The notes under the pieces are model-generated. The model was given only the letters and a program-made list of their open reading frames with translations. It was not told where the DNA came from and did no database searches. The position numbers and the translations under genes were made by a program. Source: Chaunax sp. Z400 (lineage: Eukaryota > Chordata > Actinopteri > Lophiiformes > Chaunacidae). From it: 64,000 bases of DNA. The DNA lies in contig CM075184.1 of NCBI GenBank assembly GCA_037577475.1, positions 16,928,594-16,992,593 of the forward strand, in the 5' to 3' direction. Below, piece by piece: positions 53,176 through 63,130 of the stretch; within the stretch, counting starts at the first letter, position 1; the number at the start of each line of letters is the position of its first letter.

Positions 53176-53208
<33 letters not shown>

Positions 53209-54396
53209 ACACACACACTCACACAGACACACACACAAATGCTCTATGTCTAATTTTCTGTAAGAAGGGAAAATTATTATGCCATCATCTGGCTGGATGA
53301 TTGTCATTTTGAACTCTTTTGCAATTAGGCAGTCCAAATTAAAATGACCTTGGGTTACACTGCTCTTTCCACTATTCACCTCATGAAGCAGTTGACCAGA
53401 AACAGCCCACTTTGTAATGCACATATTTTTTTTGTTTTGCTACTTTTCTTGCTGGTTGCATTTATTTTTCACTTTTCATGTTGAAGAGATAGAGATGTAA
53501 TTAAGATGATGATTATTGTTTAATAGGAAACTGTTAATGGGGGTTGAAAGGAGTCTGGAGAAATAGGAAGAAAGTTCGGAGAGGAAGGACTAAACAGAGG
53601 CTGCTGTCATTTACACATGATTGACACCAACCTTTAAAGAGCAAGGAGAACTTAGGTTCCTCTCCGTAATTTTCAATAAATAATTATTCATCCTTGAAAT
53701 ATTCCAATTAGAAAACTAAATAAAAAATTTTTAAAAACTGCATTTTTTTCTAATTTAAAATGCATTCCTTTTTGATGGCAATGAAATCGTTTCCTTGTTG
53801 TTTTACACTTTTATTAAGTACAGAAGTATGATACAGCAGAGATATAGCAATAGCTGATGTAGCAATAGCAATGTTTCTGTAATGAAATTATTTTTAATTG
53901 AATTGACATTTACAGTAACACTGAGAATTCTAAAGTTAACTTTTTAAGCATAAGATGTCCGGATGTAATTTAATTACCTTTCCCTTTATTACAGTTTTCT
54001 TTTTATTAGTCTCCTTATCCTAAACAGCAAGATTTAAACTGACATGCGCCAAAACATAGGGTGTGAAATGTTACTTTCTGTGCAAATATTGTTATTATTG
54101 TGTGTATGCACATGAATGCACTTGTGTTTATTGAATGATTCATTTGAAAATACAAGCAAGCAAAATATTGAATGTCCTATTTTTTATGTTTGTTCAAGGA
54201 TTCTCAGTGCGATGTAAAAATGTAATAGTTACAGTTTACATTGTAAATCCGTCCAACCCCCATCTTAATAACCACTGTCTCTATCCCAATTTGTGTCTGT
54301 TTTCCTTTAATCATTTATACAAAAATATGAAATTGCTTTATTTATCACTCAGTGAAATTATTCATGCTAGAATGCCCTCATCCTTTGTGTTTCCAG
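51331..54396 (+). other. zfhx3: Intron (probably intron 7), about 3.1 kb
   Basis: GT at 51331 and AG at 54396. It holds a CTGT tetranucleotide and CA microsatellite (53171-53238) and T-rich runs (for example 51838-51848). Otherwise it is AT-rich sequence in which I see no gene. Confidence 0.92.
53171..53238. repeat. (CTGT)n and (CA)n compound microsatellite
   Basis: About seven perfect CTGT units flanked by CTAT, followed by interrupted CA repeats. Confidence 0.94.
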
Positions 54397-54520
54397 GTAA
54401 CAGCAAGTGAAGTACTGCCAGCAAGCATGTTCATACCTGTACCTAGTCCAGACAGAGAGTCCCAGAGCACCCCTCATGCCACAGCCAACTCTAACTCTGA
54501 AGATACAAAGAAGCAAGCTG
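54397..54520 (+). CDS. zfhx3: zfhx3 coding exon (probably exon 8): Pro/Ser linker
   Basis: The acceptor TTTCCAG ends at 54396 and the donor GCTG|GTAAGA follows 54520. The exon is 124 nt, phase 0 in and phase 1 out, giving residues 226-266 plus one base. The product is a linker with no domain. It opens VTASEVLPASMF and includes a PDRES segment, matching the VT...SSMF...PDR landmarks of mammalian ZFHX3. The exon itself begins GTAACA, so acceptor and exon start together read CAG|GTAA, a donor-like sequence. Skipping would shift the frame. Confidence 0.92.
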
Positions 54521-55017
54521 GTAAGAATCCTAATCTGTTGAATAATATGGAATTCAATGTAGATTATGTCACTTTATTTCACTTGTAAAATCCTGTTAAT
54601 TATTTTCTAAAAACATGTAATTTACATTAGTGTGCTGTCACGAGCATGTAAACATCACATTGGGCAATCATGAATGAGTGTGCAATAAATGAGATTAGAC
54701 AAAGTTTTATTACTTTAGAAGTGTGTGCATACACCGCTCCAAATGAAAGGTGTTAGCTATGGTTTCAGTGCATTTTTTACAAACAGTTTAATGAAAGACG
54801 GTTCACTTTTTCATGGTTCTTCAAGGTTTTATTCACAAAAGACAATATAAATAAAGGTTGCAATTCACAGGCCTTTAATTAATCACTGCTTTTTCACTTT
54901 TTCCACCTTCCTAAGCATTGAGCATGATGAATGTTTTATTGTCTCGATAACTTAACTGTGGGAAAATTAAACTTAACCTAAAGAGTTGCTCTCTTATTTT
55001 GGCTTACTTATTTACAG
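54521..55017 (+). other. zfhx3: Short intron (probably intron 8), 497 bp
   Basis: GT at 54521 and AG at 55017, AT-rich throughout. I see no feature beyond the splice sites. Confidence 0.93.
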
Positions 55018-58000
55018 ATACATCAGATGCTGATCAGGAGAAGGGGACATCACTCCCTACAGAAATAGCTGAATCTCGCAAGTCACCACTAGAAGAGAGT
55101 CAGTCAGAGAGGGATGATGCCACAGGTTTCCTGTGCTGGAAGAAAGGCTGCAATCAAGTGTTCAAGTCCTCCAACTCTCTCCAGATGCACTTCAATGAAG
55201 TTCACAACAAACGGCCCCAGTTGCCTGTTTCAGATCGACATGTCTACAAGTACCGCTGTAACCAATGCAGCCTGGCTTTCAAGACTGTAGAGAAGCTACA
55301 GCTCCACTCGCAGTACCATGTGATCAGGGCAGCCACCATGTGCTGCCTCTGCCAGCGAAGCTTCAGAACACTACAGGCCTTGAAGAAACATTTAGAAACC
55401 AGCCACCTGGAGCTGAGTGAGGCTGATATCCAGCAGCTTTATGGAGGCTTATTGATGAATGGTGACATTATGGTAATGGCTGACCCATCCCTTGGTGAGG
55501 AGCCTGGAAGTCTGGGAGAAGATGACAAAGAGGGAGATGAAAGTGACCCAGAGGAAAAACAAAGCCCCACAGACAGTGACTCTGGCTCACTGCAGGAAGA
55601 TTCTGGATCTGAGCCTAAGCGTGCTTTGCCATTCAGAAAGGGCCCCAACTTTACTATGGAGAAGTTCTTGGATCCATCTCGTCCTTTTAAGTGCACTGTA
55701 TGCAAAGAGTCTTTTACACAAAAGAACATTCTTCTGGTTCACTATAACTCTGTATCCCACCTGCACAAGGTGAAGAGGGCTCTTCAGGAGTCCACTACTG
55801 GCCAGCCTGAACCTACCAGCAGCCCTGACAATAAGCCATTCAAGTGCAGCACTTGTAACGTGGCATATAGCCAGAGTTCTACTCTGGAGATCCACATGCG
55901 CTCTGTTCTACACCAGACAAAAGCTAGGGCAGCCAAACTTGAAGCAGCAGGAGGGATCACTAGCTCTGCAAGTGCTACTAGTTTAAGTAGTGGGGGCTCC
56001 ACCATCAGCACTTCAACATCTGGTCCAAGCCCAGCCAGCAGCTCAACTACTAGCTCTACAAACCACAGTTCTTCTGGGTCTCAAACAGCTCAGGGCATTC
56101 TTGGAGGAAACCACATGAGCCAGACTCAGTGTGTTGAAAGCCTAGGAAGTTCTGCAGTGAGCTCCCATTCTTCAACATCTGAGAACCATGAAGTAAAAAA
56201 GTCTAAATTTACAGACATATTGTCTGCTAGGGGGCAACAACAACAGCTTCAGCAACAACAGCAATTGGCCCAGGCTCAAGCCCAAGCTCAAGCCCATCTC
56301 CAACAAGAGCTCCAGCAGCAGGCTGCTCTTTTACAATCACAGCTATTCAACCCAGCACTTCTGCAGCACTTCCCAATGACAACTGATGCACTACTCCCCC
56401 TACAACAACAGCAGTTACTATTCCCTTTCTACATCCCTGGAGCAGAATTTCAGCTGAATCCAGAGCTCAGCATTAGCAGCACACTAGGCCTAGCAGGATC
56501 CTCCACCTCCTCACTGCTGGAAGAACTAAAAAACTCAGCCCAGCAGGCCCAGCAGAGTTGCTTGCAGCAGCAATTAATGCACCACCACCTTCAGCAGCAA
56601 CATCAACATCAACAACAACAACAACAGCAGCAGCAACAACAACATCAACATCAGCAGCAACAGCAACAGCAACAGCAGCAACAGTCTCTCTCACAAGCTC
56701 AAGGTCAGATGGCATTGCTGCAGCAGAGTGCATCTCTCCTCCAACATGCTGAAAAAAAGCTGAGAAATTCCTCCTCTCAGAATGAGAAAGACAGAGAATT
56801 ACAAATCGAAAAGGACACAGCTGAAAAAAATGAGGAATATGTGAAAGATTCGACAGACACCAAATCAAAAGAAAAGAAGGACATTCAGCATTTGTCAGTA
56901 AACATAAACCATGATCCTGGCTTGCCTCCACCAAGGATTGCTTCAGATGCTCGAGGAAATGCAACTAAAGCCCTGCTGGAAAACTTTGGGTTTGAGTTAG
57001 TAATTCAGTACAATGAAAATAAACAGAAAGCTCAGAAAAAGACAGCTGGACCTACAGGATCAAATGGTCCAGGTGGGATAACAAGAGTGGTGGACCCCAT
57101 TGAGGGATTAGAGAAACTGGAATGTGAAGCCTGTGGCAAGTTGTTTTCAAACATACTGATTCTAAAAAGTCACCAGGAGCATATCCACCAGGCCTTCTTT
57201 CCATTTCGGTCACTTGAGAGATTTGCCAAGGAATACAGAGAGAATTATGATAAACTCTATCCACTGAGACCCCCTACACCAGAGGCTGCTCCAGCTCCTC
57301 CACCACCTCCTCCTCCACCTCCTCCTCCTCCACCCCAAAGAGCTTCCACACCAAATATTCCTGTCTCCGCTGCCTCGCTCACACCTCCAACTGTACCTAC
57401 CCCACAGCCACAAGTTCAAATGGCACAAATTCCTATGCCAATGGATTTGCCTCTCTTCTCACCACTCATGATGCAGCCCATGTCTCTCCAGTCATTGTCC
57501 ACACAGTTGCCTCCTCAGTTACCATCTGTTGAGCCAAGCCTGGCCTCAGACCTGGCCCAGCTGTATCAACAACAGCTTACACCAGCCATGCTACAGCAGC
57601 AGCAGAACAAGAGGCCACGCACACGCATCACAGATGACCAGCTTAGGGTCTTGCGACAATACTTTGATATCAACAATTCACCAAATGAGGAGCAGATTAA
57701 AGAGATGGCAGACAAGTCAGGTCTGCCACAAAAAGTCATAAAGCACTGGTTCAGAAACACCCTTTTTAAAGAGCGGCAACGCAACAAAGATTCGCCTTAC
57801 AATTTCAATAATCCACCAACAACAACGCTAGAAGAACCAAAAGTTGACTCTAAACCTCCTTCACCTGAACCTCTAAAACAAGAATTCTATGGAAGTAAGA
57901 GATCATCCAGGACTAGGTTTACTGACTACCAGCTAAGAGTACTTCAAGACTTCTTTGATGCCAATGCTTATCCTAAAGATGATGAATTTGAACAGCTCTC

Positions 58001-60576
58001 CAACCTTCTGGGCCTCCCCACACGAGTAATTGTTGTGTGGTTCCAAAATGCTCGCCAGAAGGCAAGGAAGAATTATGAAAACCAGGGTGATGGAGCGAAA
58101 GATGGTGAAAGACGAGAATTTTCTAATGACCGCTATATTCGCACCTCAAATCTAAACTACCAGTGCAAGAAATGCAGCCTGGTTTTCCAGCGTATATTTG
58201 ATTTAATTAAACACCAAAAGAAGCTGTGTTACAAAGATGAAGATGAGGATGGACAGTATGACAGCCAAAATGAGGATTCACTGGATCTTTGGAACGATTG
58301 TTGTACTCCTTCTGGGTCTTCCTGTCACACACCAATGCCCTCCTCCTCAAGTCTCTGCCCACTTCCACCAACGACTTCAGCATTCTCACATCTCCCAACT
58401 ACTGAGAAAGAAGAGGCATCGCCAGCAACCACTTCAAACCTCTATGACGAGAAGCCCAAGCAGCTACCAGAAACTTCTGCTGATCCACGAGAAAACCAAA
58501 CCTCTATTAAGCAGGAAATTGTGCATCAGTCTGAGGCACAACACCATAGAACTCAAAGAGAAGAGAAGATTCAAACTATTTCCAAGCCCACCAAGCATTC
58601 ATCTACGTCTTTCACTCAGCAACAACAGCAGTGTGGTCCCTCAGCCTCTCAGACAAGCCAGGCCACATCGCAGAGCTCTCACATGAGCCTCAATACACAC
58701 CTGACATCTGCCACACAACAACTGGCACAGCAGATGATCCAATACCAGTGTGAGCAGTGTAAGATTGGCTTCCCCTCCTTTGAGCATTGGCAGGAACACC
58801 AGCAATTACACTTCCTTTCTGTCCAAAATCAATTCATTCACCCTCAATTCCTTGATCGTCCAATTGACATGCCTTTTATGCTGTTTGATCCCAACAATCC
58901 TCTCCTGGCAAGTCAGCTTCTTTCTGGGGCAATGCCACAGATTCCGAGCAGCTCTGCCACTTCTCCATCCACCCCCACCTCCACCATGAACTCCCTGAAG
59001 AGGAAGTTAGAGGAGAAAGCTGGAACAAGCCCAGGAGAGAATGACAGCACAAATAGCGAAGAGCCACAAAGAGATAAGCGGCTCAGAACCACCATCACAC
59101 CTGAGCAGCTAGAGATCCTTTATCAGAAGTATTTATTAGATTCAAATCCCACACGTAAAATGCTTGATCACATTGCTCATGAGGTGGGATTAAAAAAGAG
59201 AGTAGTCCAAGTCTGGTTCCAAAATACTAGAGCTAGAGAGAGAAAAGGCCAATTTAGAGCAGTAGGGCCTGCTCAAGCTCATCGTAGGTGCCCTTTTTGT
59301 CGTGCTCTATTTAAAGCAAAAACTGCCCTCGAGGCACATATTCGCTCTCGTCACTGGCATGAAGCTAAACGTGCTGGATATAATTTAACTCTCACAGGTA
59401 TGTTACCTGAACAGGAGGGTATTCAAATAAAAATGGATGCTCTAGAAACAGCAAGTTACTCCCAACTGGCCCCATCAAACAGTGATGGACAAAGTTCTTC
59501 CATGTCACCAGTGAACAAAAGTATAGATTTGTCTCCCAGGGCTCTATTGAGCCCGTCATCCATTAAGGTTGAGGGCATGGAAGATTTTGAGAGTGCCATG
59601 GCAAGCATGTCCTCTGTAAACCTCAGCTTTGATCAGAGCAAACTTGATAATGATGATTGTTCTTCTGTAAATACTGCCATCACAGACACAACCACAGGTG
59701 ATGAGGCCAATGCTGATAATGACAGTGCTGATGCAAAGCTCAGCCAAATTAGTGGTGACTACCTGTCTAAGTCTGGGAGCTCAGTGCCCATCCTTGAAAA
59801 CGATGACCAGATGTCATCAGGGCTGGTAAGCCCTGCAACAAGCTATTATGCTAAGGACTATGAAAATGAACATATTATTGACCACAGTGAGACATCTAGC
59901 CTTGCTGACCCTTGCTCACCAAGCCCTGGAGCCTCGGGTAGCAGGAGCATTGATAGCGGCGATCGACCTGGCCAAAAGCGCTTCCGAACTCAGATGACTA
60001 ACCTCCAGCTGAAAGTGTTGAAATCCTGTTTTAATGACTACAGGACTCCCACAATGCTGGAGTGTGAGGTACTTGGCAATGATATTGGACTTCCAAAGAG
60101 AGTGGTTCAGGTGTGGTTTCAAAATGCTCGTGCCAAGGAGAAAAAGGCAAAGCTCAACATGGCCAAGCACTTTGGAATAAATCAGACATCTTACGAGGGG
60201 CCGAAGACTGAATGCACTTTGTGTGGTGTCAAGTACAGTGCGCGCCTCTCTGTTCGTGATCACATATTCTCCCAGCAACACATCTCTAAGGTGAAGGATA
60301 CAATTGGCAGCCAGATCGATAAGGAAAAAGAATACTTTGACCCAGCTACTGTCCGACAACTAATGGCCCAGCAAGAGATGGACCGCATTAAGAAGGCCAA
60401 TGAAGTTTTAGGATTGGCACAGCAGCAGGCTTTGCAGCAGCAGGGGATGTTTGATAACCCTGCAATGCAGGCTCTGAACCTCCAGTCTGCCTATCCAAAT
60501 CTGCAAGGCATTCCATCTGTCCTTTTGCCAGGGGTTGGCAGCCCCTCTCTTTCCAGCTTTAACTCATCTAATTCAG
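55018..60576 (+). CDS. zfhx3: zfhx3 giant exon (probably exon 9): fingers and all four homeodomains
   Basis: The acceptor TTTACAG ends at 55017 and the donor TCAG|GTACAT follows 60576. The exon is 5559 nt, phase 1 in and phase 1 out, giving residues 267-2119. Zinc fingers lie near 55127-55205, 55251-55320, 55337-55413, 55684-55760, 55834-55915 and 57117-57190. Next come homeodomain 1 (57607-57789) and homeodomain 2 (57897-58077), a C2HC finger (58158-58230) and a finger (58743-58812). Homeodomain 3 (59073-59253), a finger (59287-59365), homeodomain 4 (59973-60156) and a finger (60209-60284) follow. Homeodomains 2-4 have WFQN in the recognition helix; homeodomain 1 has HWFRN, with Arg at position 50, as in the family. 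Ser-rich, Gln-rich (56235-56330 and 56592-56684), His/Gln and Pro (57297-57335) low-complexity regions separate the domains. IKQE (58506-58517) and IKVE (59562-59573) fit the SUMO-site pattern. Open frame before 55018 and after 60576 is intronic. Confidence 0.97.
56592..56684 (+). repeat. zfhx3: CAA/CAG/CAT coding repeat (polyGln/His)
   Basis: After three Gln codons, two consecutive units of 14 codons (56601-56642 and 56643-56684) each read His-Gln-His followed by eleven Gln. The first unit is mostly CAA with a block of three CAG, while the second alternates CAG and CAA, so the amino-acid repeat is exact while the codons differ. The tract lies in the disordered region between the N-terminal fingers of this exon and the finger preceding homeodomain 1. 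Confidence 0.95.
57297..57335 (+). repeat. zfhx3: CCT/CCA coding repeat (polyPro)
   Basis: Thirteen consecutive proline codons follow an Ala-Pro-Ala segment, between a zinc finger and homeodomain 1. A polyproline tract at this position is also known from mammalian ZFHX3, so the feature is conserved. Confidence 0.93.
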
Positions 60577-61119
60577 GTACATCATTGTTTGACATTCCCT
60601 CACTGATTTTTCAACTCAACTAATTACAGTAATCACATATTGTATTTCTATGTAGAACCTACTGATAGCAATAGTACAGCACTAGAACACAATATTGATA
60701 CTCTTTATGAAATAATTTCTGTTCCGATCAATCACTTTGTCAGATGGGCACTTGCCCATCTGATGTGTTACTTGCACTGGTACACATGCTGTAGAATGTG
60801 TAACATAATGCAATTTGCCATTCTTAATTGATATGTTACTAAGTACAGGATCTACCTTAACTGCTAACACTTAATTAGACCCCCAAAGACCACAACAGAG
60901 AACAAATGACTCACTTACTCATTCACATAATGTTTTTCATTTGGTTTTTCTGTGTGCATCATATAATTAAGCAATTAATTAACAAAAGCTATTTTGTTGT
61001 TGTATTAATGTGAAAAGTTGAAAGTTTTTTTTTGTTCTTTTTACAAATAATTGTAAATTCATCAAAGAAATATACTTATTAATTCTCAATTTTTTTGTTT
61101 GTTTTTGAAAAATTTCCAG
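60577..61119 (+). other. zfhx3: Last intron (probably intron 9), 543 bp
   Basis: GT at 60577 and AG at 61119. It is AT-rich with a long T run at 61026-61034. It contains a near-perfect palindrome at 60741-60762 (two 10-base arms, 2-base spacer). If retained, the exon 9 frame would gain 15 residues and stop at 60621-60623. No AATAAA is seen inside it, so intronic polyadenylation is not indicated. Confidence 0.93.
60741..60762. repeat. Palindrome, 10-bp arms
   Basis: CAGATGGGCA, CT, TGCCCATCTG. Each arm contains CAGATG, an E-box-type core. The spacer is too short for an RNA hairpin of the full length, so a dimeric DNA-binding site is as likely as chance. Confidence 0.8.
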
Positions 61120-62858
61120 CTTTAACTCCTCCAAAACCTTCAAACCTCCTGAACATACCTGGTGCCAGTGTTCCCTCACCTAACCTCCCCACATCCGGAT
61201 TGTCCAACAAGCCTCCCTCTTCATCGTCTCTTGCTGCATCAAGCCCAGCCCAGACCAACACATCTGCTCCTCACTCAAGCAACACCTCTACATCCACCTC
61301 TACTTCATCAACTACCCAGTCCAGCTCCCGGCCTGAACCCCCCAAAGAATGTGATGCTGAGAGGGTAAGAGAGAAGGAGAAGCCCAAGGAAAAGACAGAT
61401 AAGCCCCAAACCCCATCATCAACTGGAAGCACCCTTGCCCCTTCCACTTCTGCTGCCAGCGCAAAGAAAGAGAAACAAGATACAGCTGTACCTGCCACCT
61501 CTATGCCCACACCTGGCATGGAATATGTGGTAGACCCTGCACAACTTCAGGCCCTGCAGGCTGCTTTGGCATCAGATCCCACAGCTCTCCTAACAAACCA
61601 GTTCCTGCCCTACTTCATGCCTGGCTTTTCCCCATATTACACCCCACAGATCCCTGGGGCCCTTCAAGGTGGCTACCTGCAACCAATGTACGGTATGGAA
61701 AGTCTTTTCCCTTACAACCCAGCATTGTCACAAGCACTGATGGGCCTGTCTCCAGGGTCCTTGCTACAGCATTACCAGCAATATCAGCAGAGCTTGCAGG
61801 AGGCACTACAACAGCAGCAGCGGCAGCTTCAACAGATCCAGCAACCCAAGGCGAGCCAAACTCCAATTCCCCCACAAACCTTGGGTGATCGCAAAGAATC
61901 CGCCAAAGACCCAGTGAAAACAGAGGAGAAAAAGGGCAACCCCCATGGTGAACCCCCTACTTCCTCCTCATCCTCCTCCTCCTCTCGTAATAAAGTACCC
62001 TCTGAGCAGAAAGAGATGAATGGCAAAGCTGTGGACCCCCATCAAGACCCGTTCATCATCACTAAGGTGCAGTATAAACTGGCATGCCGCAAGTGTCAAG
62101 CAGTTTTCACCAAGGAAGAAGCGGCCATTACCCACCTTAAATCTAACTGTTTTTTCGGTCAGTCTGTGGCAAACCTGCAAGAGATGTTGCTGCGTGTCCC
62201 TGGTGGTGTAGGTGCAGGGGCTGGAAGTCTCTATGACTGCCTGGCTTGTGACACTACGTTGGATGGGGAGAAAGCACTCAGTCAACACCTGGAATCGGCA
62301 TTGCACAAACACAGAACAATCAAGCGATCAGCCAGAAATGCCAAAGAGCACGCTACTAGTTTATTACCTCACTCTTCAGCCTGCTTCCCCAATCCTAACA
62401 CCACATCTACCTCGCAGTCTGCCACTCATCCCATCAGCAGTCCCCCTCCCCCGCCAACAACATCAGCCACCATGCCATCTTCTGCTGTCTCCTCTTCTCT
62501 GTGCTCCTCCTCTACTACCCCACTCAACACCACAGCTGCCGGCAAATCATGGCCCCAGACCCCTTTCTCCAGAGCTTTAGCTGGGAAGCCCAATGCCAAT
62601 CCCCCTTCTTCTTCCTCCTCTTTTCCTCCAATGTCCTCACCTTCAACGGTTACCTCAAGTTCATTGAGCACCTCAGGAGTTCAGACCTCGATACCAACAG
62701 ACGTCTTTACTGACGAGTCTGACTCTGACAGCAGTCAGAAGTCAGCGGACAGGCTGGGCAGGACGACGGAGGAGTCGCAGCAGCCTGGCTTTGTCAAAGA
62801 CAGTAGTAGTTGTAGTAGTAATCTTGCTAGTGTAGGAACAGACTCCATCAGATTGTAA
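61120..62858 (+). CDS. zfhx3: zfhx3 terminal coding exon (probably exon 10): C-terminal fingers and stop
   Basis: The acceptor TTTCCAG ends at 61119 and the TAA stop is at 62856-62858. Entering in phase 1, it encodes residues 2120-2698. Order: a Pro/Ser/Thr-rich region, a Lys/Glu-rich charged stretch, then a hydrophobic/aromatic block (about 61519-61780) with the FLPYFMPGFSPYY and QALMGLSPGSLL segments typical of ZFHX3. A Gln-rich stretch (about 61770-61850) and an eight-Ser run (about 61963-61990) follow. Next come a C2HC-like finger (62081-62150) and a C2H2 finger (62230-62313), and finally a Ser/Pro-rich tail ending VGTDSIRL. Between the two fingers the site that is polyglycine in human ZFHX3 is only GGVGAGAG. 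The C-terminus matches ZFHX3 better than ZFHX4 in my recollection. Confidence 0.96.
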
Positions 62859-62931
62859 AAGAGCTTTCAGTGATGGACAATGTTTAAAAAACACTAAAAT
62901 TGCAAAAAAAAATCATAAATGGAGAAAAATG

Positions 62932-62937
62932 AATAAA
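62932..62937 (+). terminator. Candidate polyadenylation signal AATAAA (weak context)
   Basis: A canonical hexamer about 75 bases after the stop codon. The region after it is A-rich rather than clearly GU-rich for the first 100 bases, so use of this site is doubtful. Confidence 0.25.
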
Positions 62938-63084
62938 AAGCAGCAATGTTAAAAATACATTAAAAGTATACAAACCATTTTCAAAAAAAGATGTGTAAAG
63001 ACTAACTGCAATTCCAAAGCTTGTAACCAAAAATTTAAATGTTAGTGGATTGTTTTCCCATATCAACATGCTGGTTTTAGTTGG

Positions 63085-63130
63085 GTTTTTTTGTTGTTGT
63101 TGTTGTTTTGTTTTGTTTTATTTTGTTTTA
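63085..63130. repeat. (GTT)n / (GTTTT)n simple repeat in 3' UTR
   Basis: Five or so GTT units followed by GTTTT and ATTTT units. In the transcript this is a U-rich element of unknown role. Confidence 0.9.

Noticed and set aside
53171..53207. CTGT repeat as a possible regulatory array
   Set aside because: An ordinary tetranucleotide microsatellite deep in an intron, not near a splice site.
56473..56964. 163-codon open frame on the minus strand
   Set aside because: It runs antisense to the Gln-rich part of zfhx3 and its long Val/Ala stretches are the reverse reading of CAA/CAG repeats. No start context or homology supports it.
59916..60359. 147-codon open frame on the minus strand
   Set aside because: Shadow of the conserved homeodomain 4 and finger coding sequence. 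Its composition mirrors the sense gene.
55018..62858. Assignment to zfhx4
   Set aside because: Linker sequences around homeodomain 3, the segment after it, and the C-terminal end fit ZFHX3 and not ZFHX4 as I recall them. A database search would settle it.
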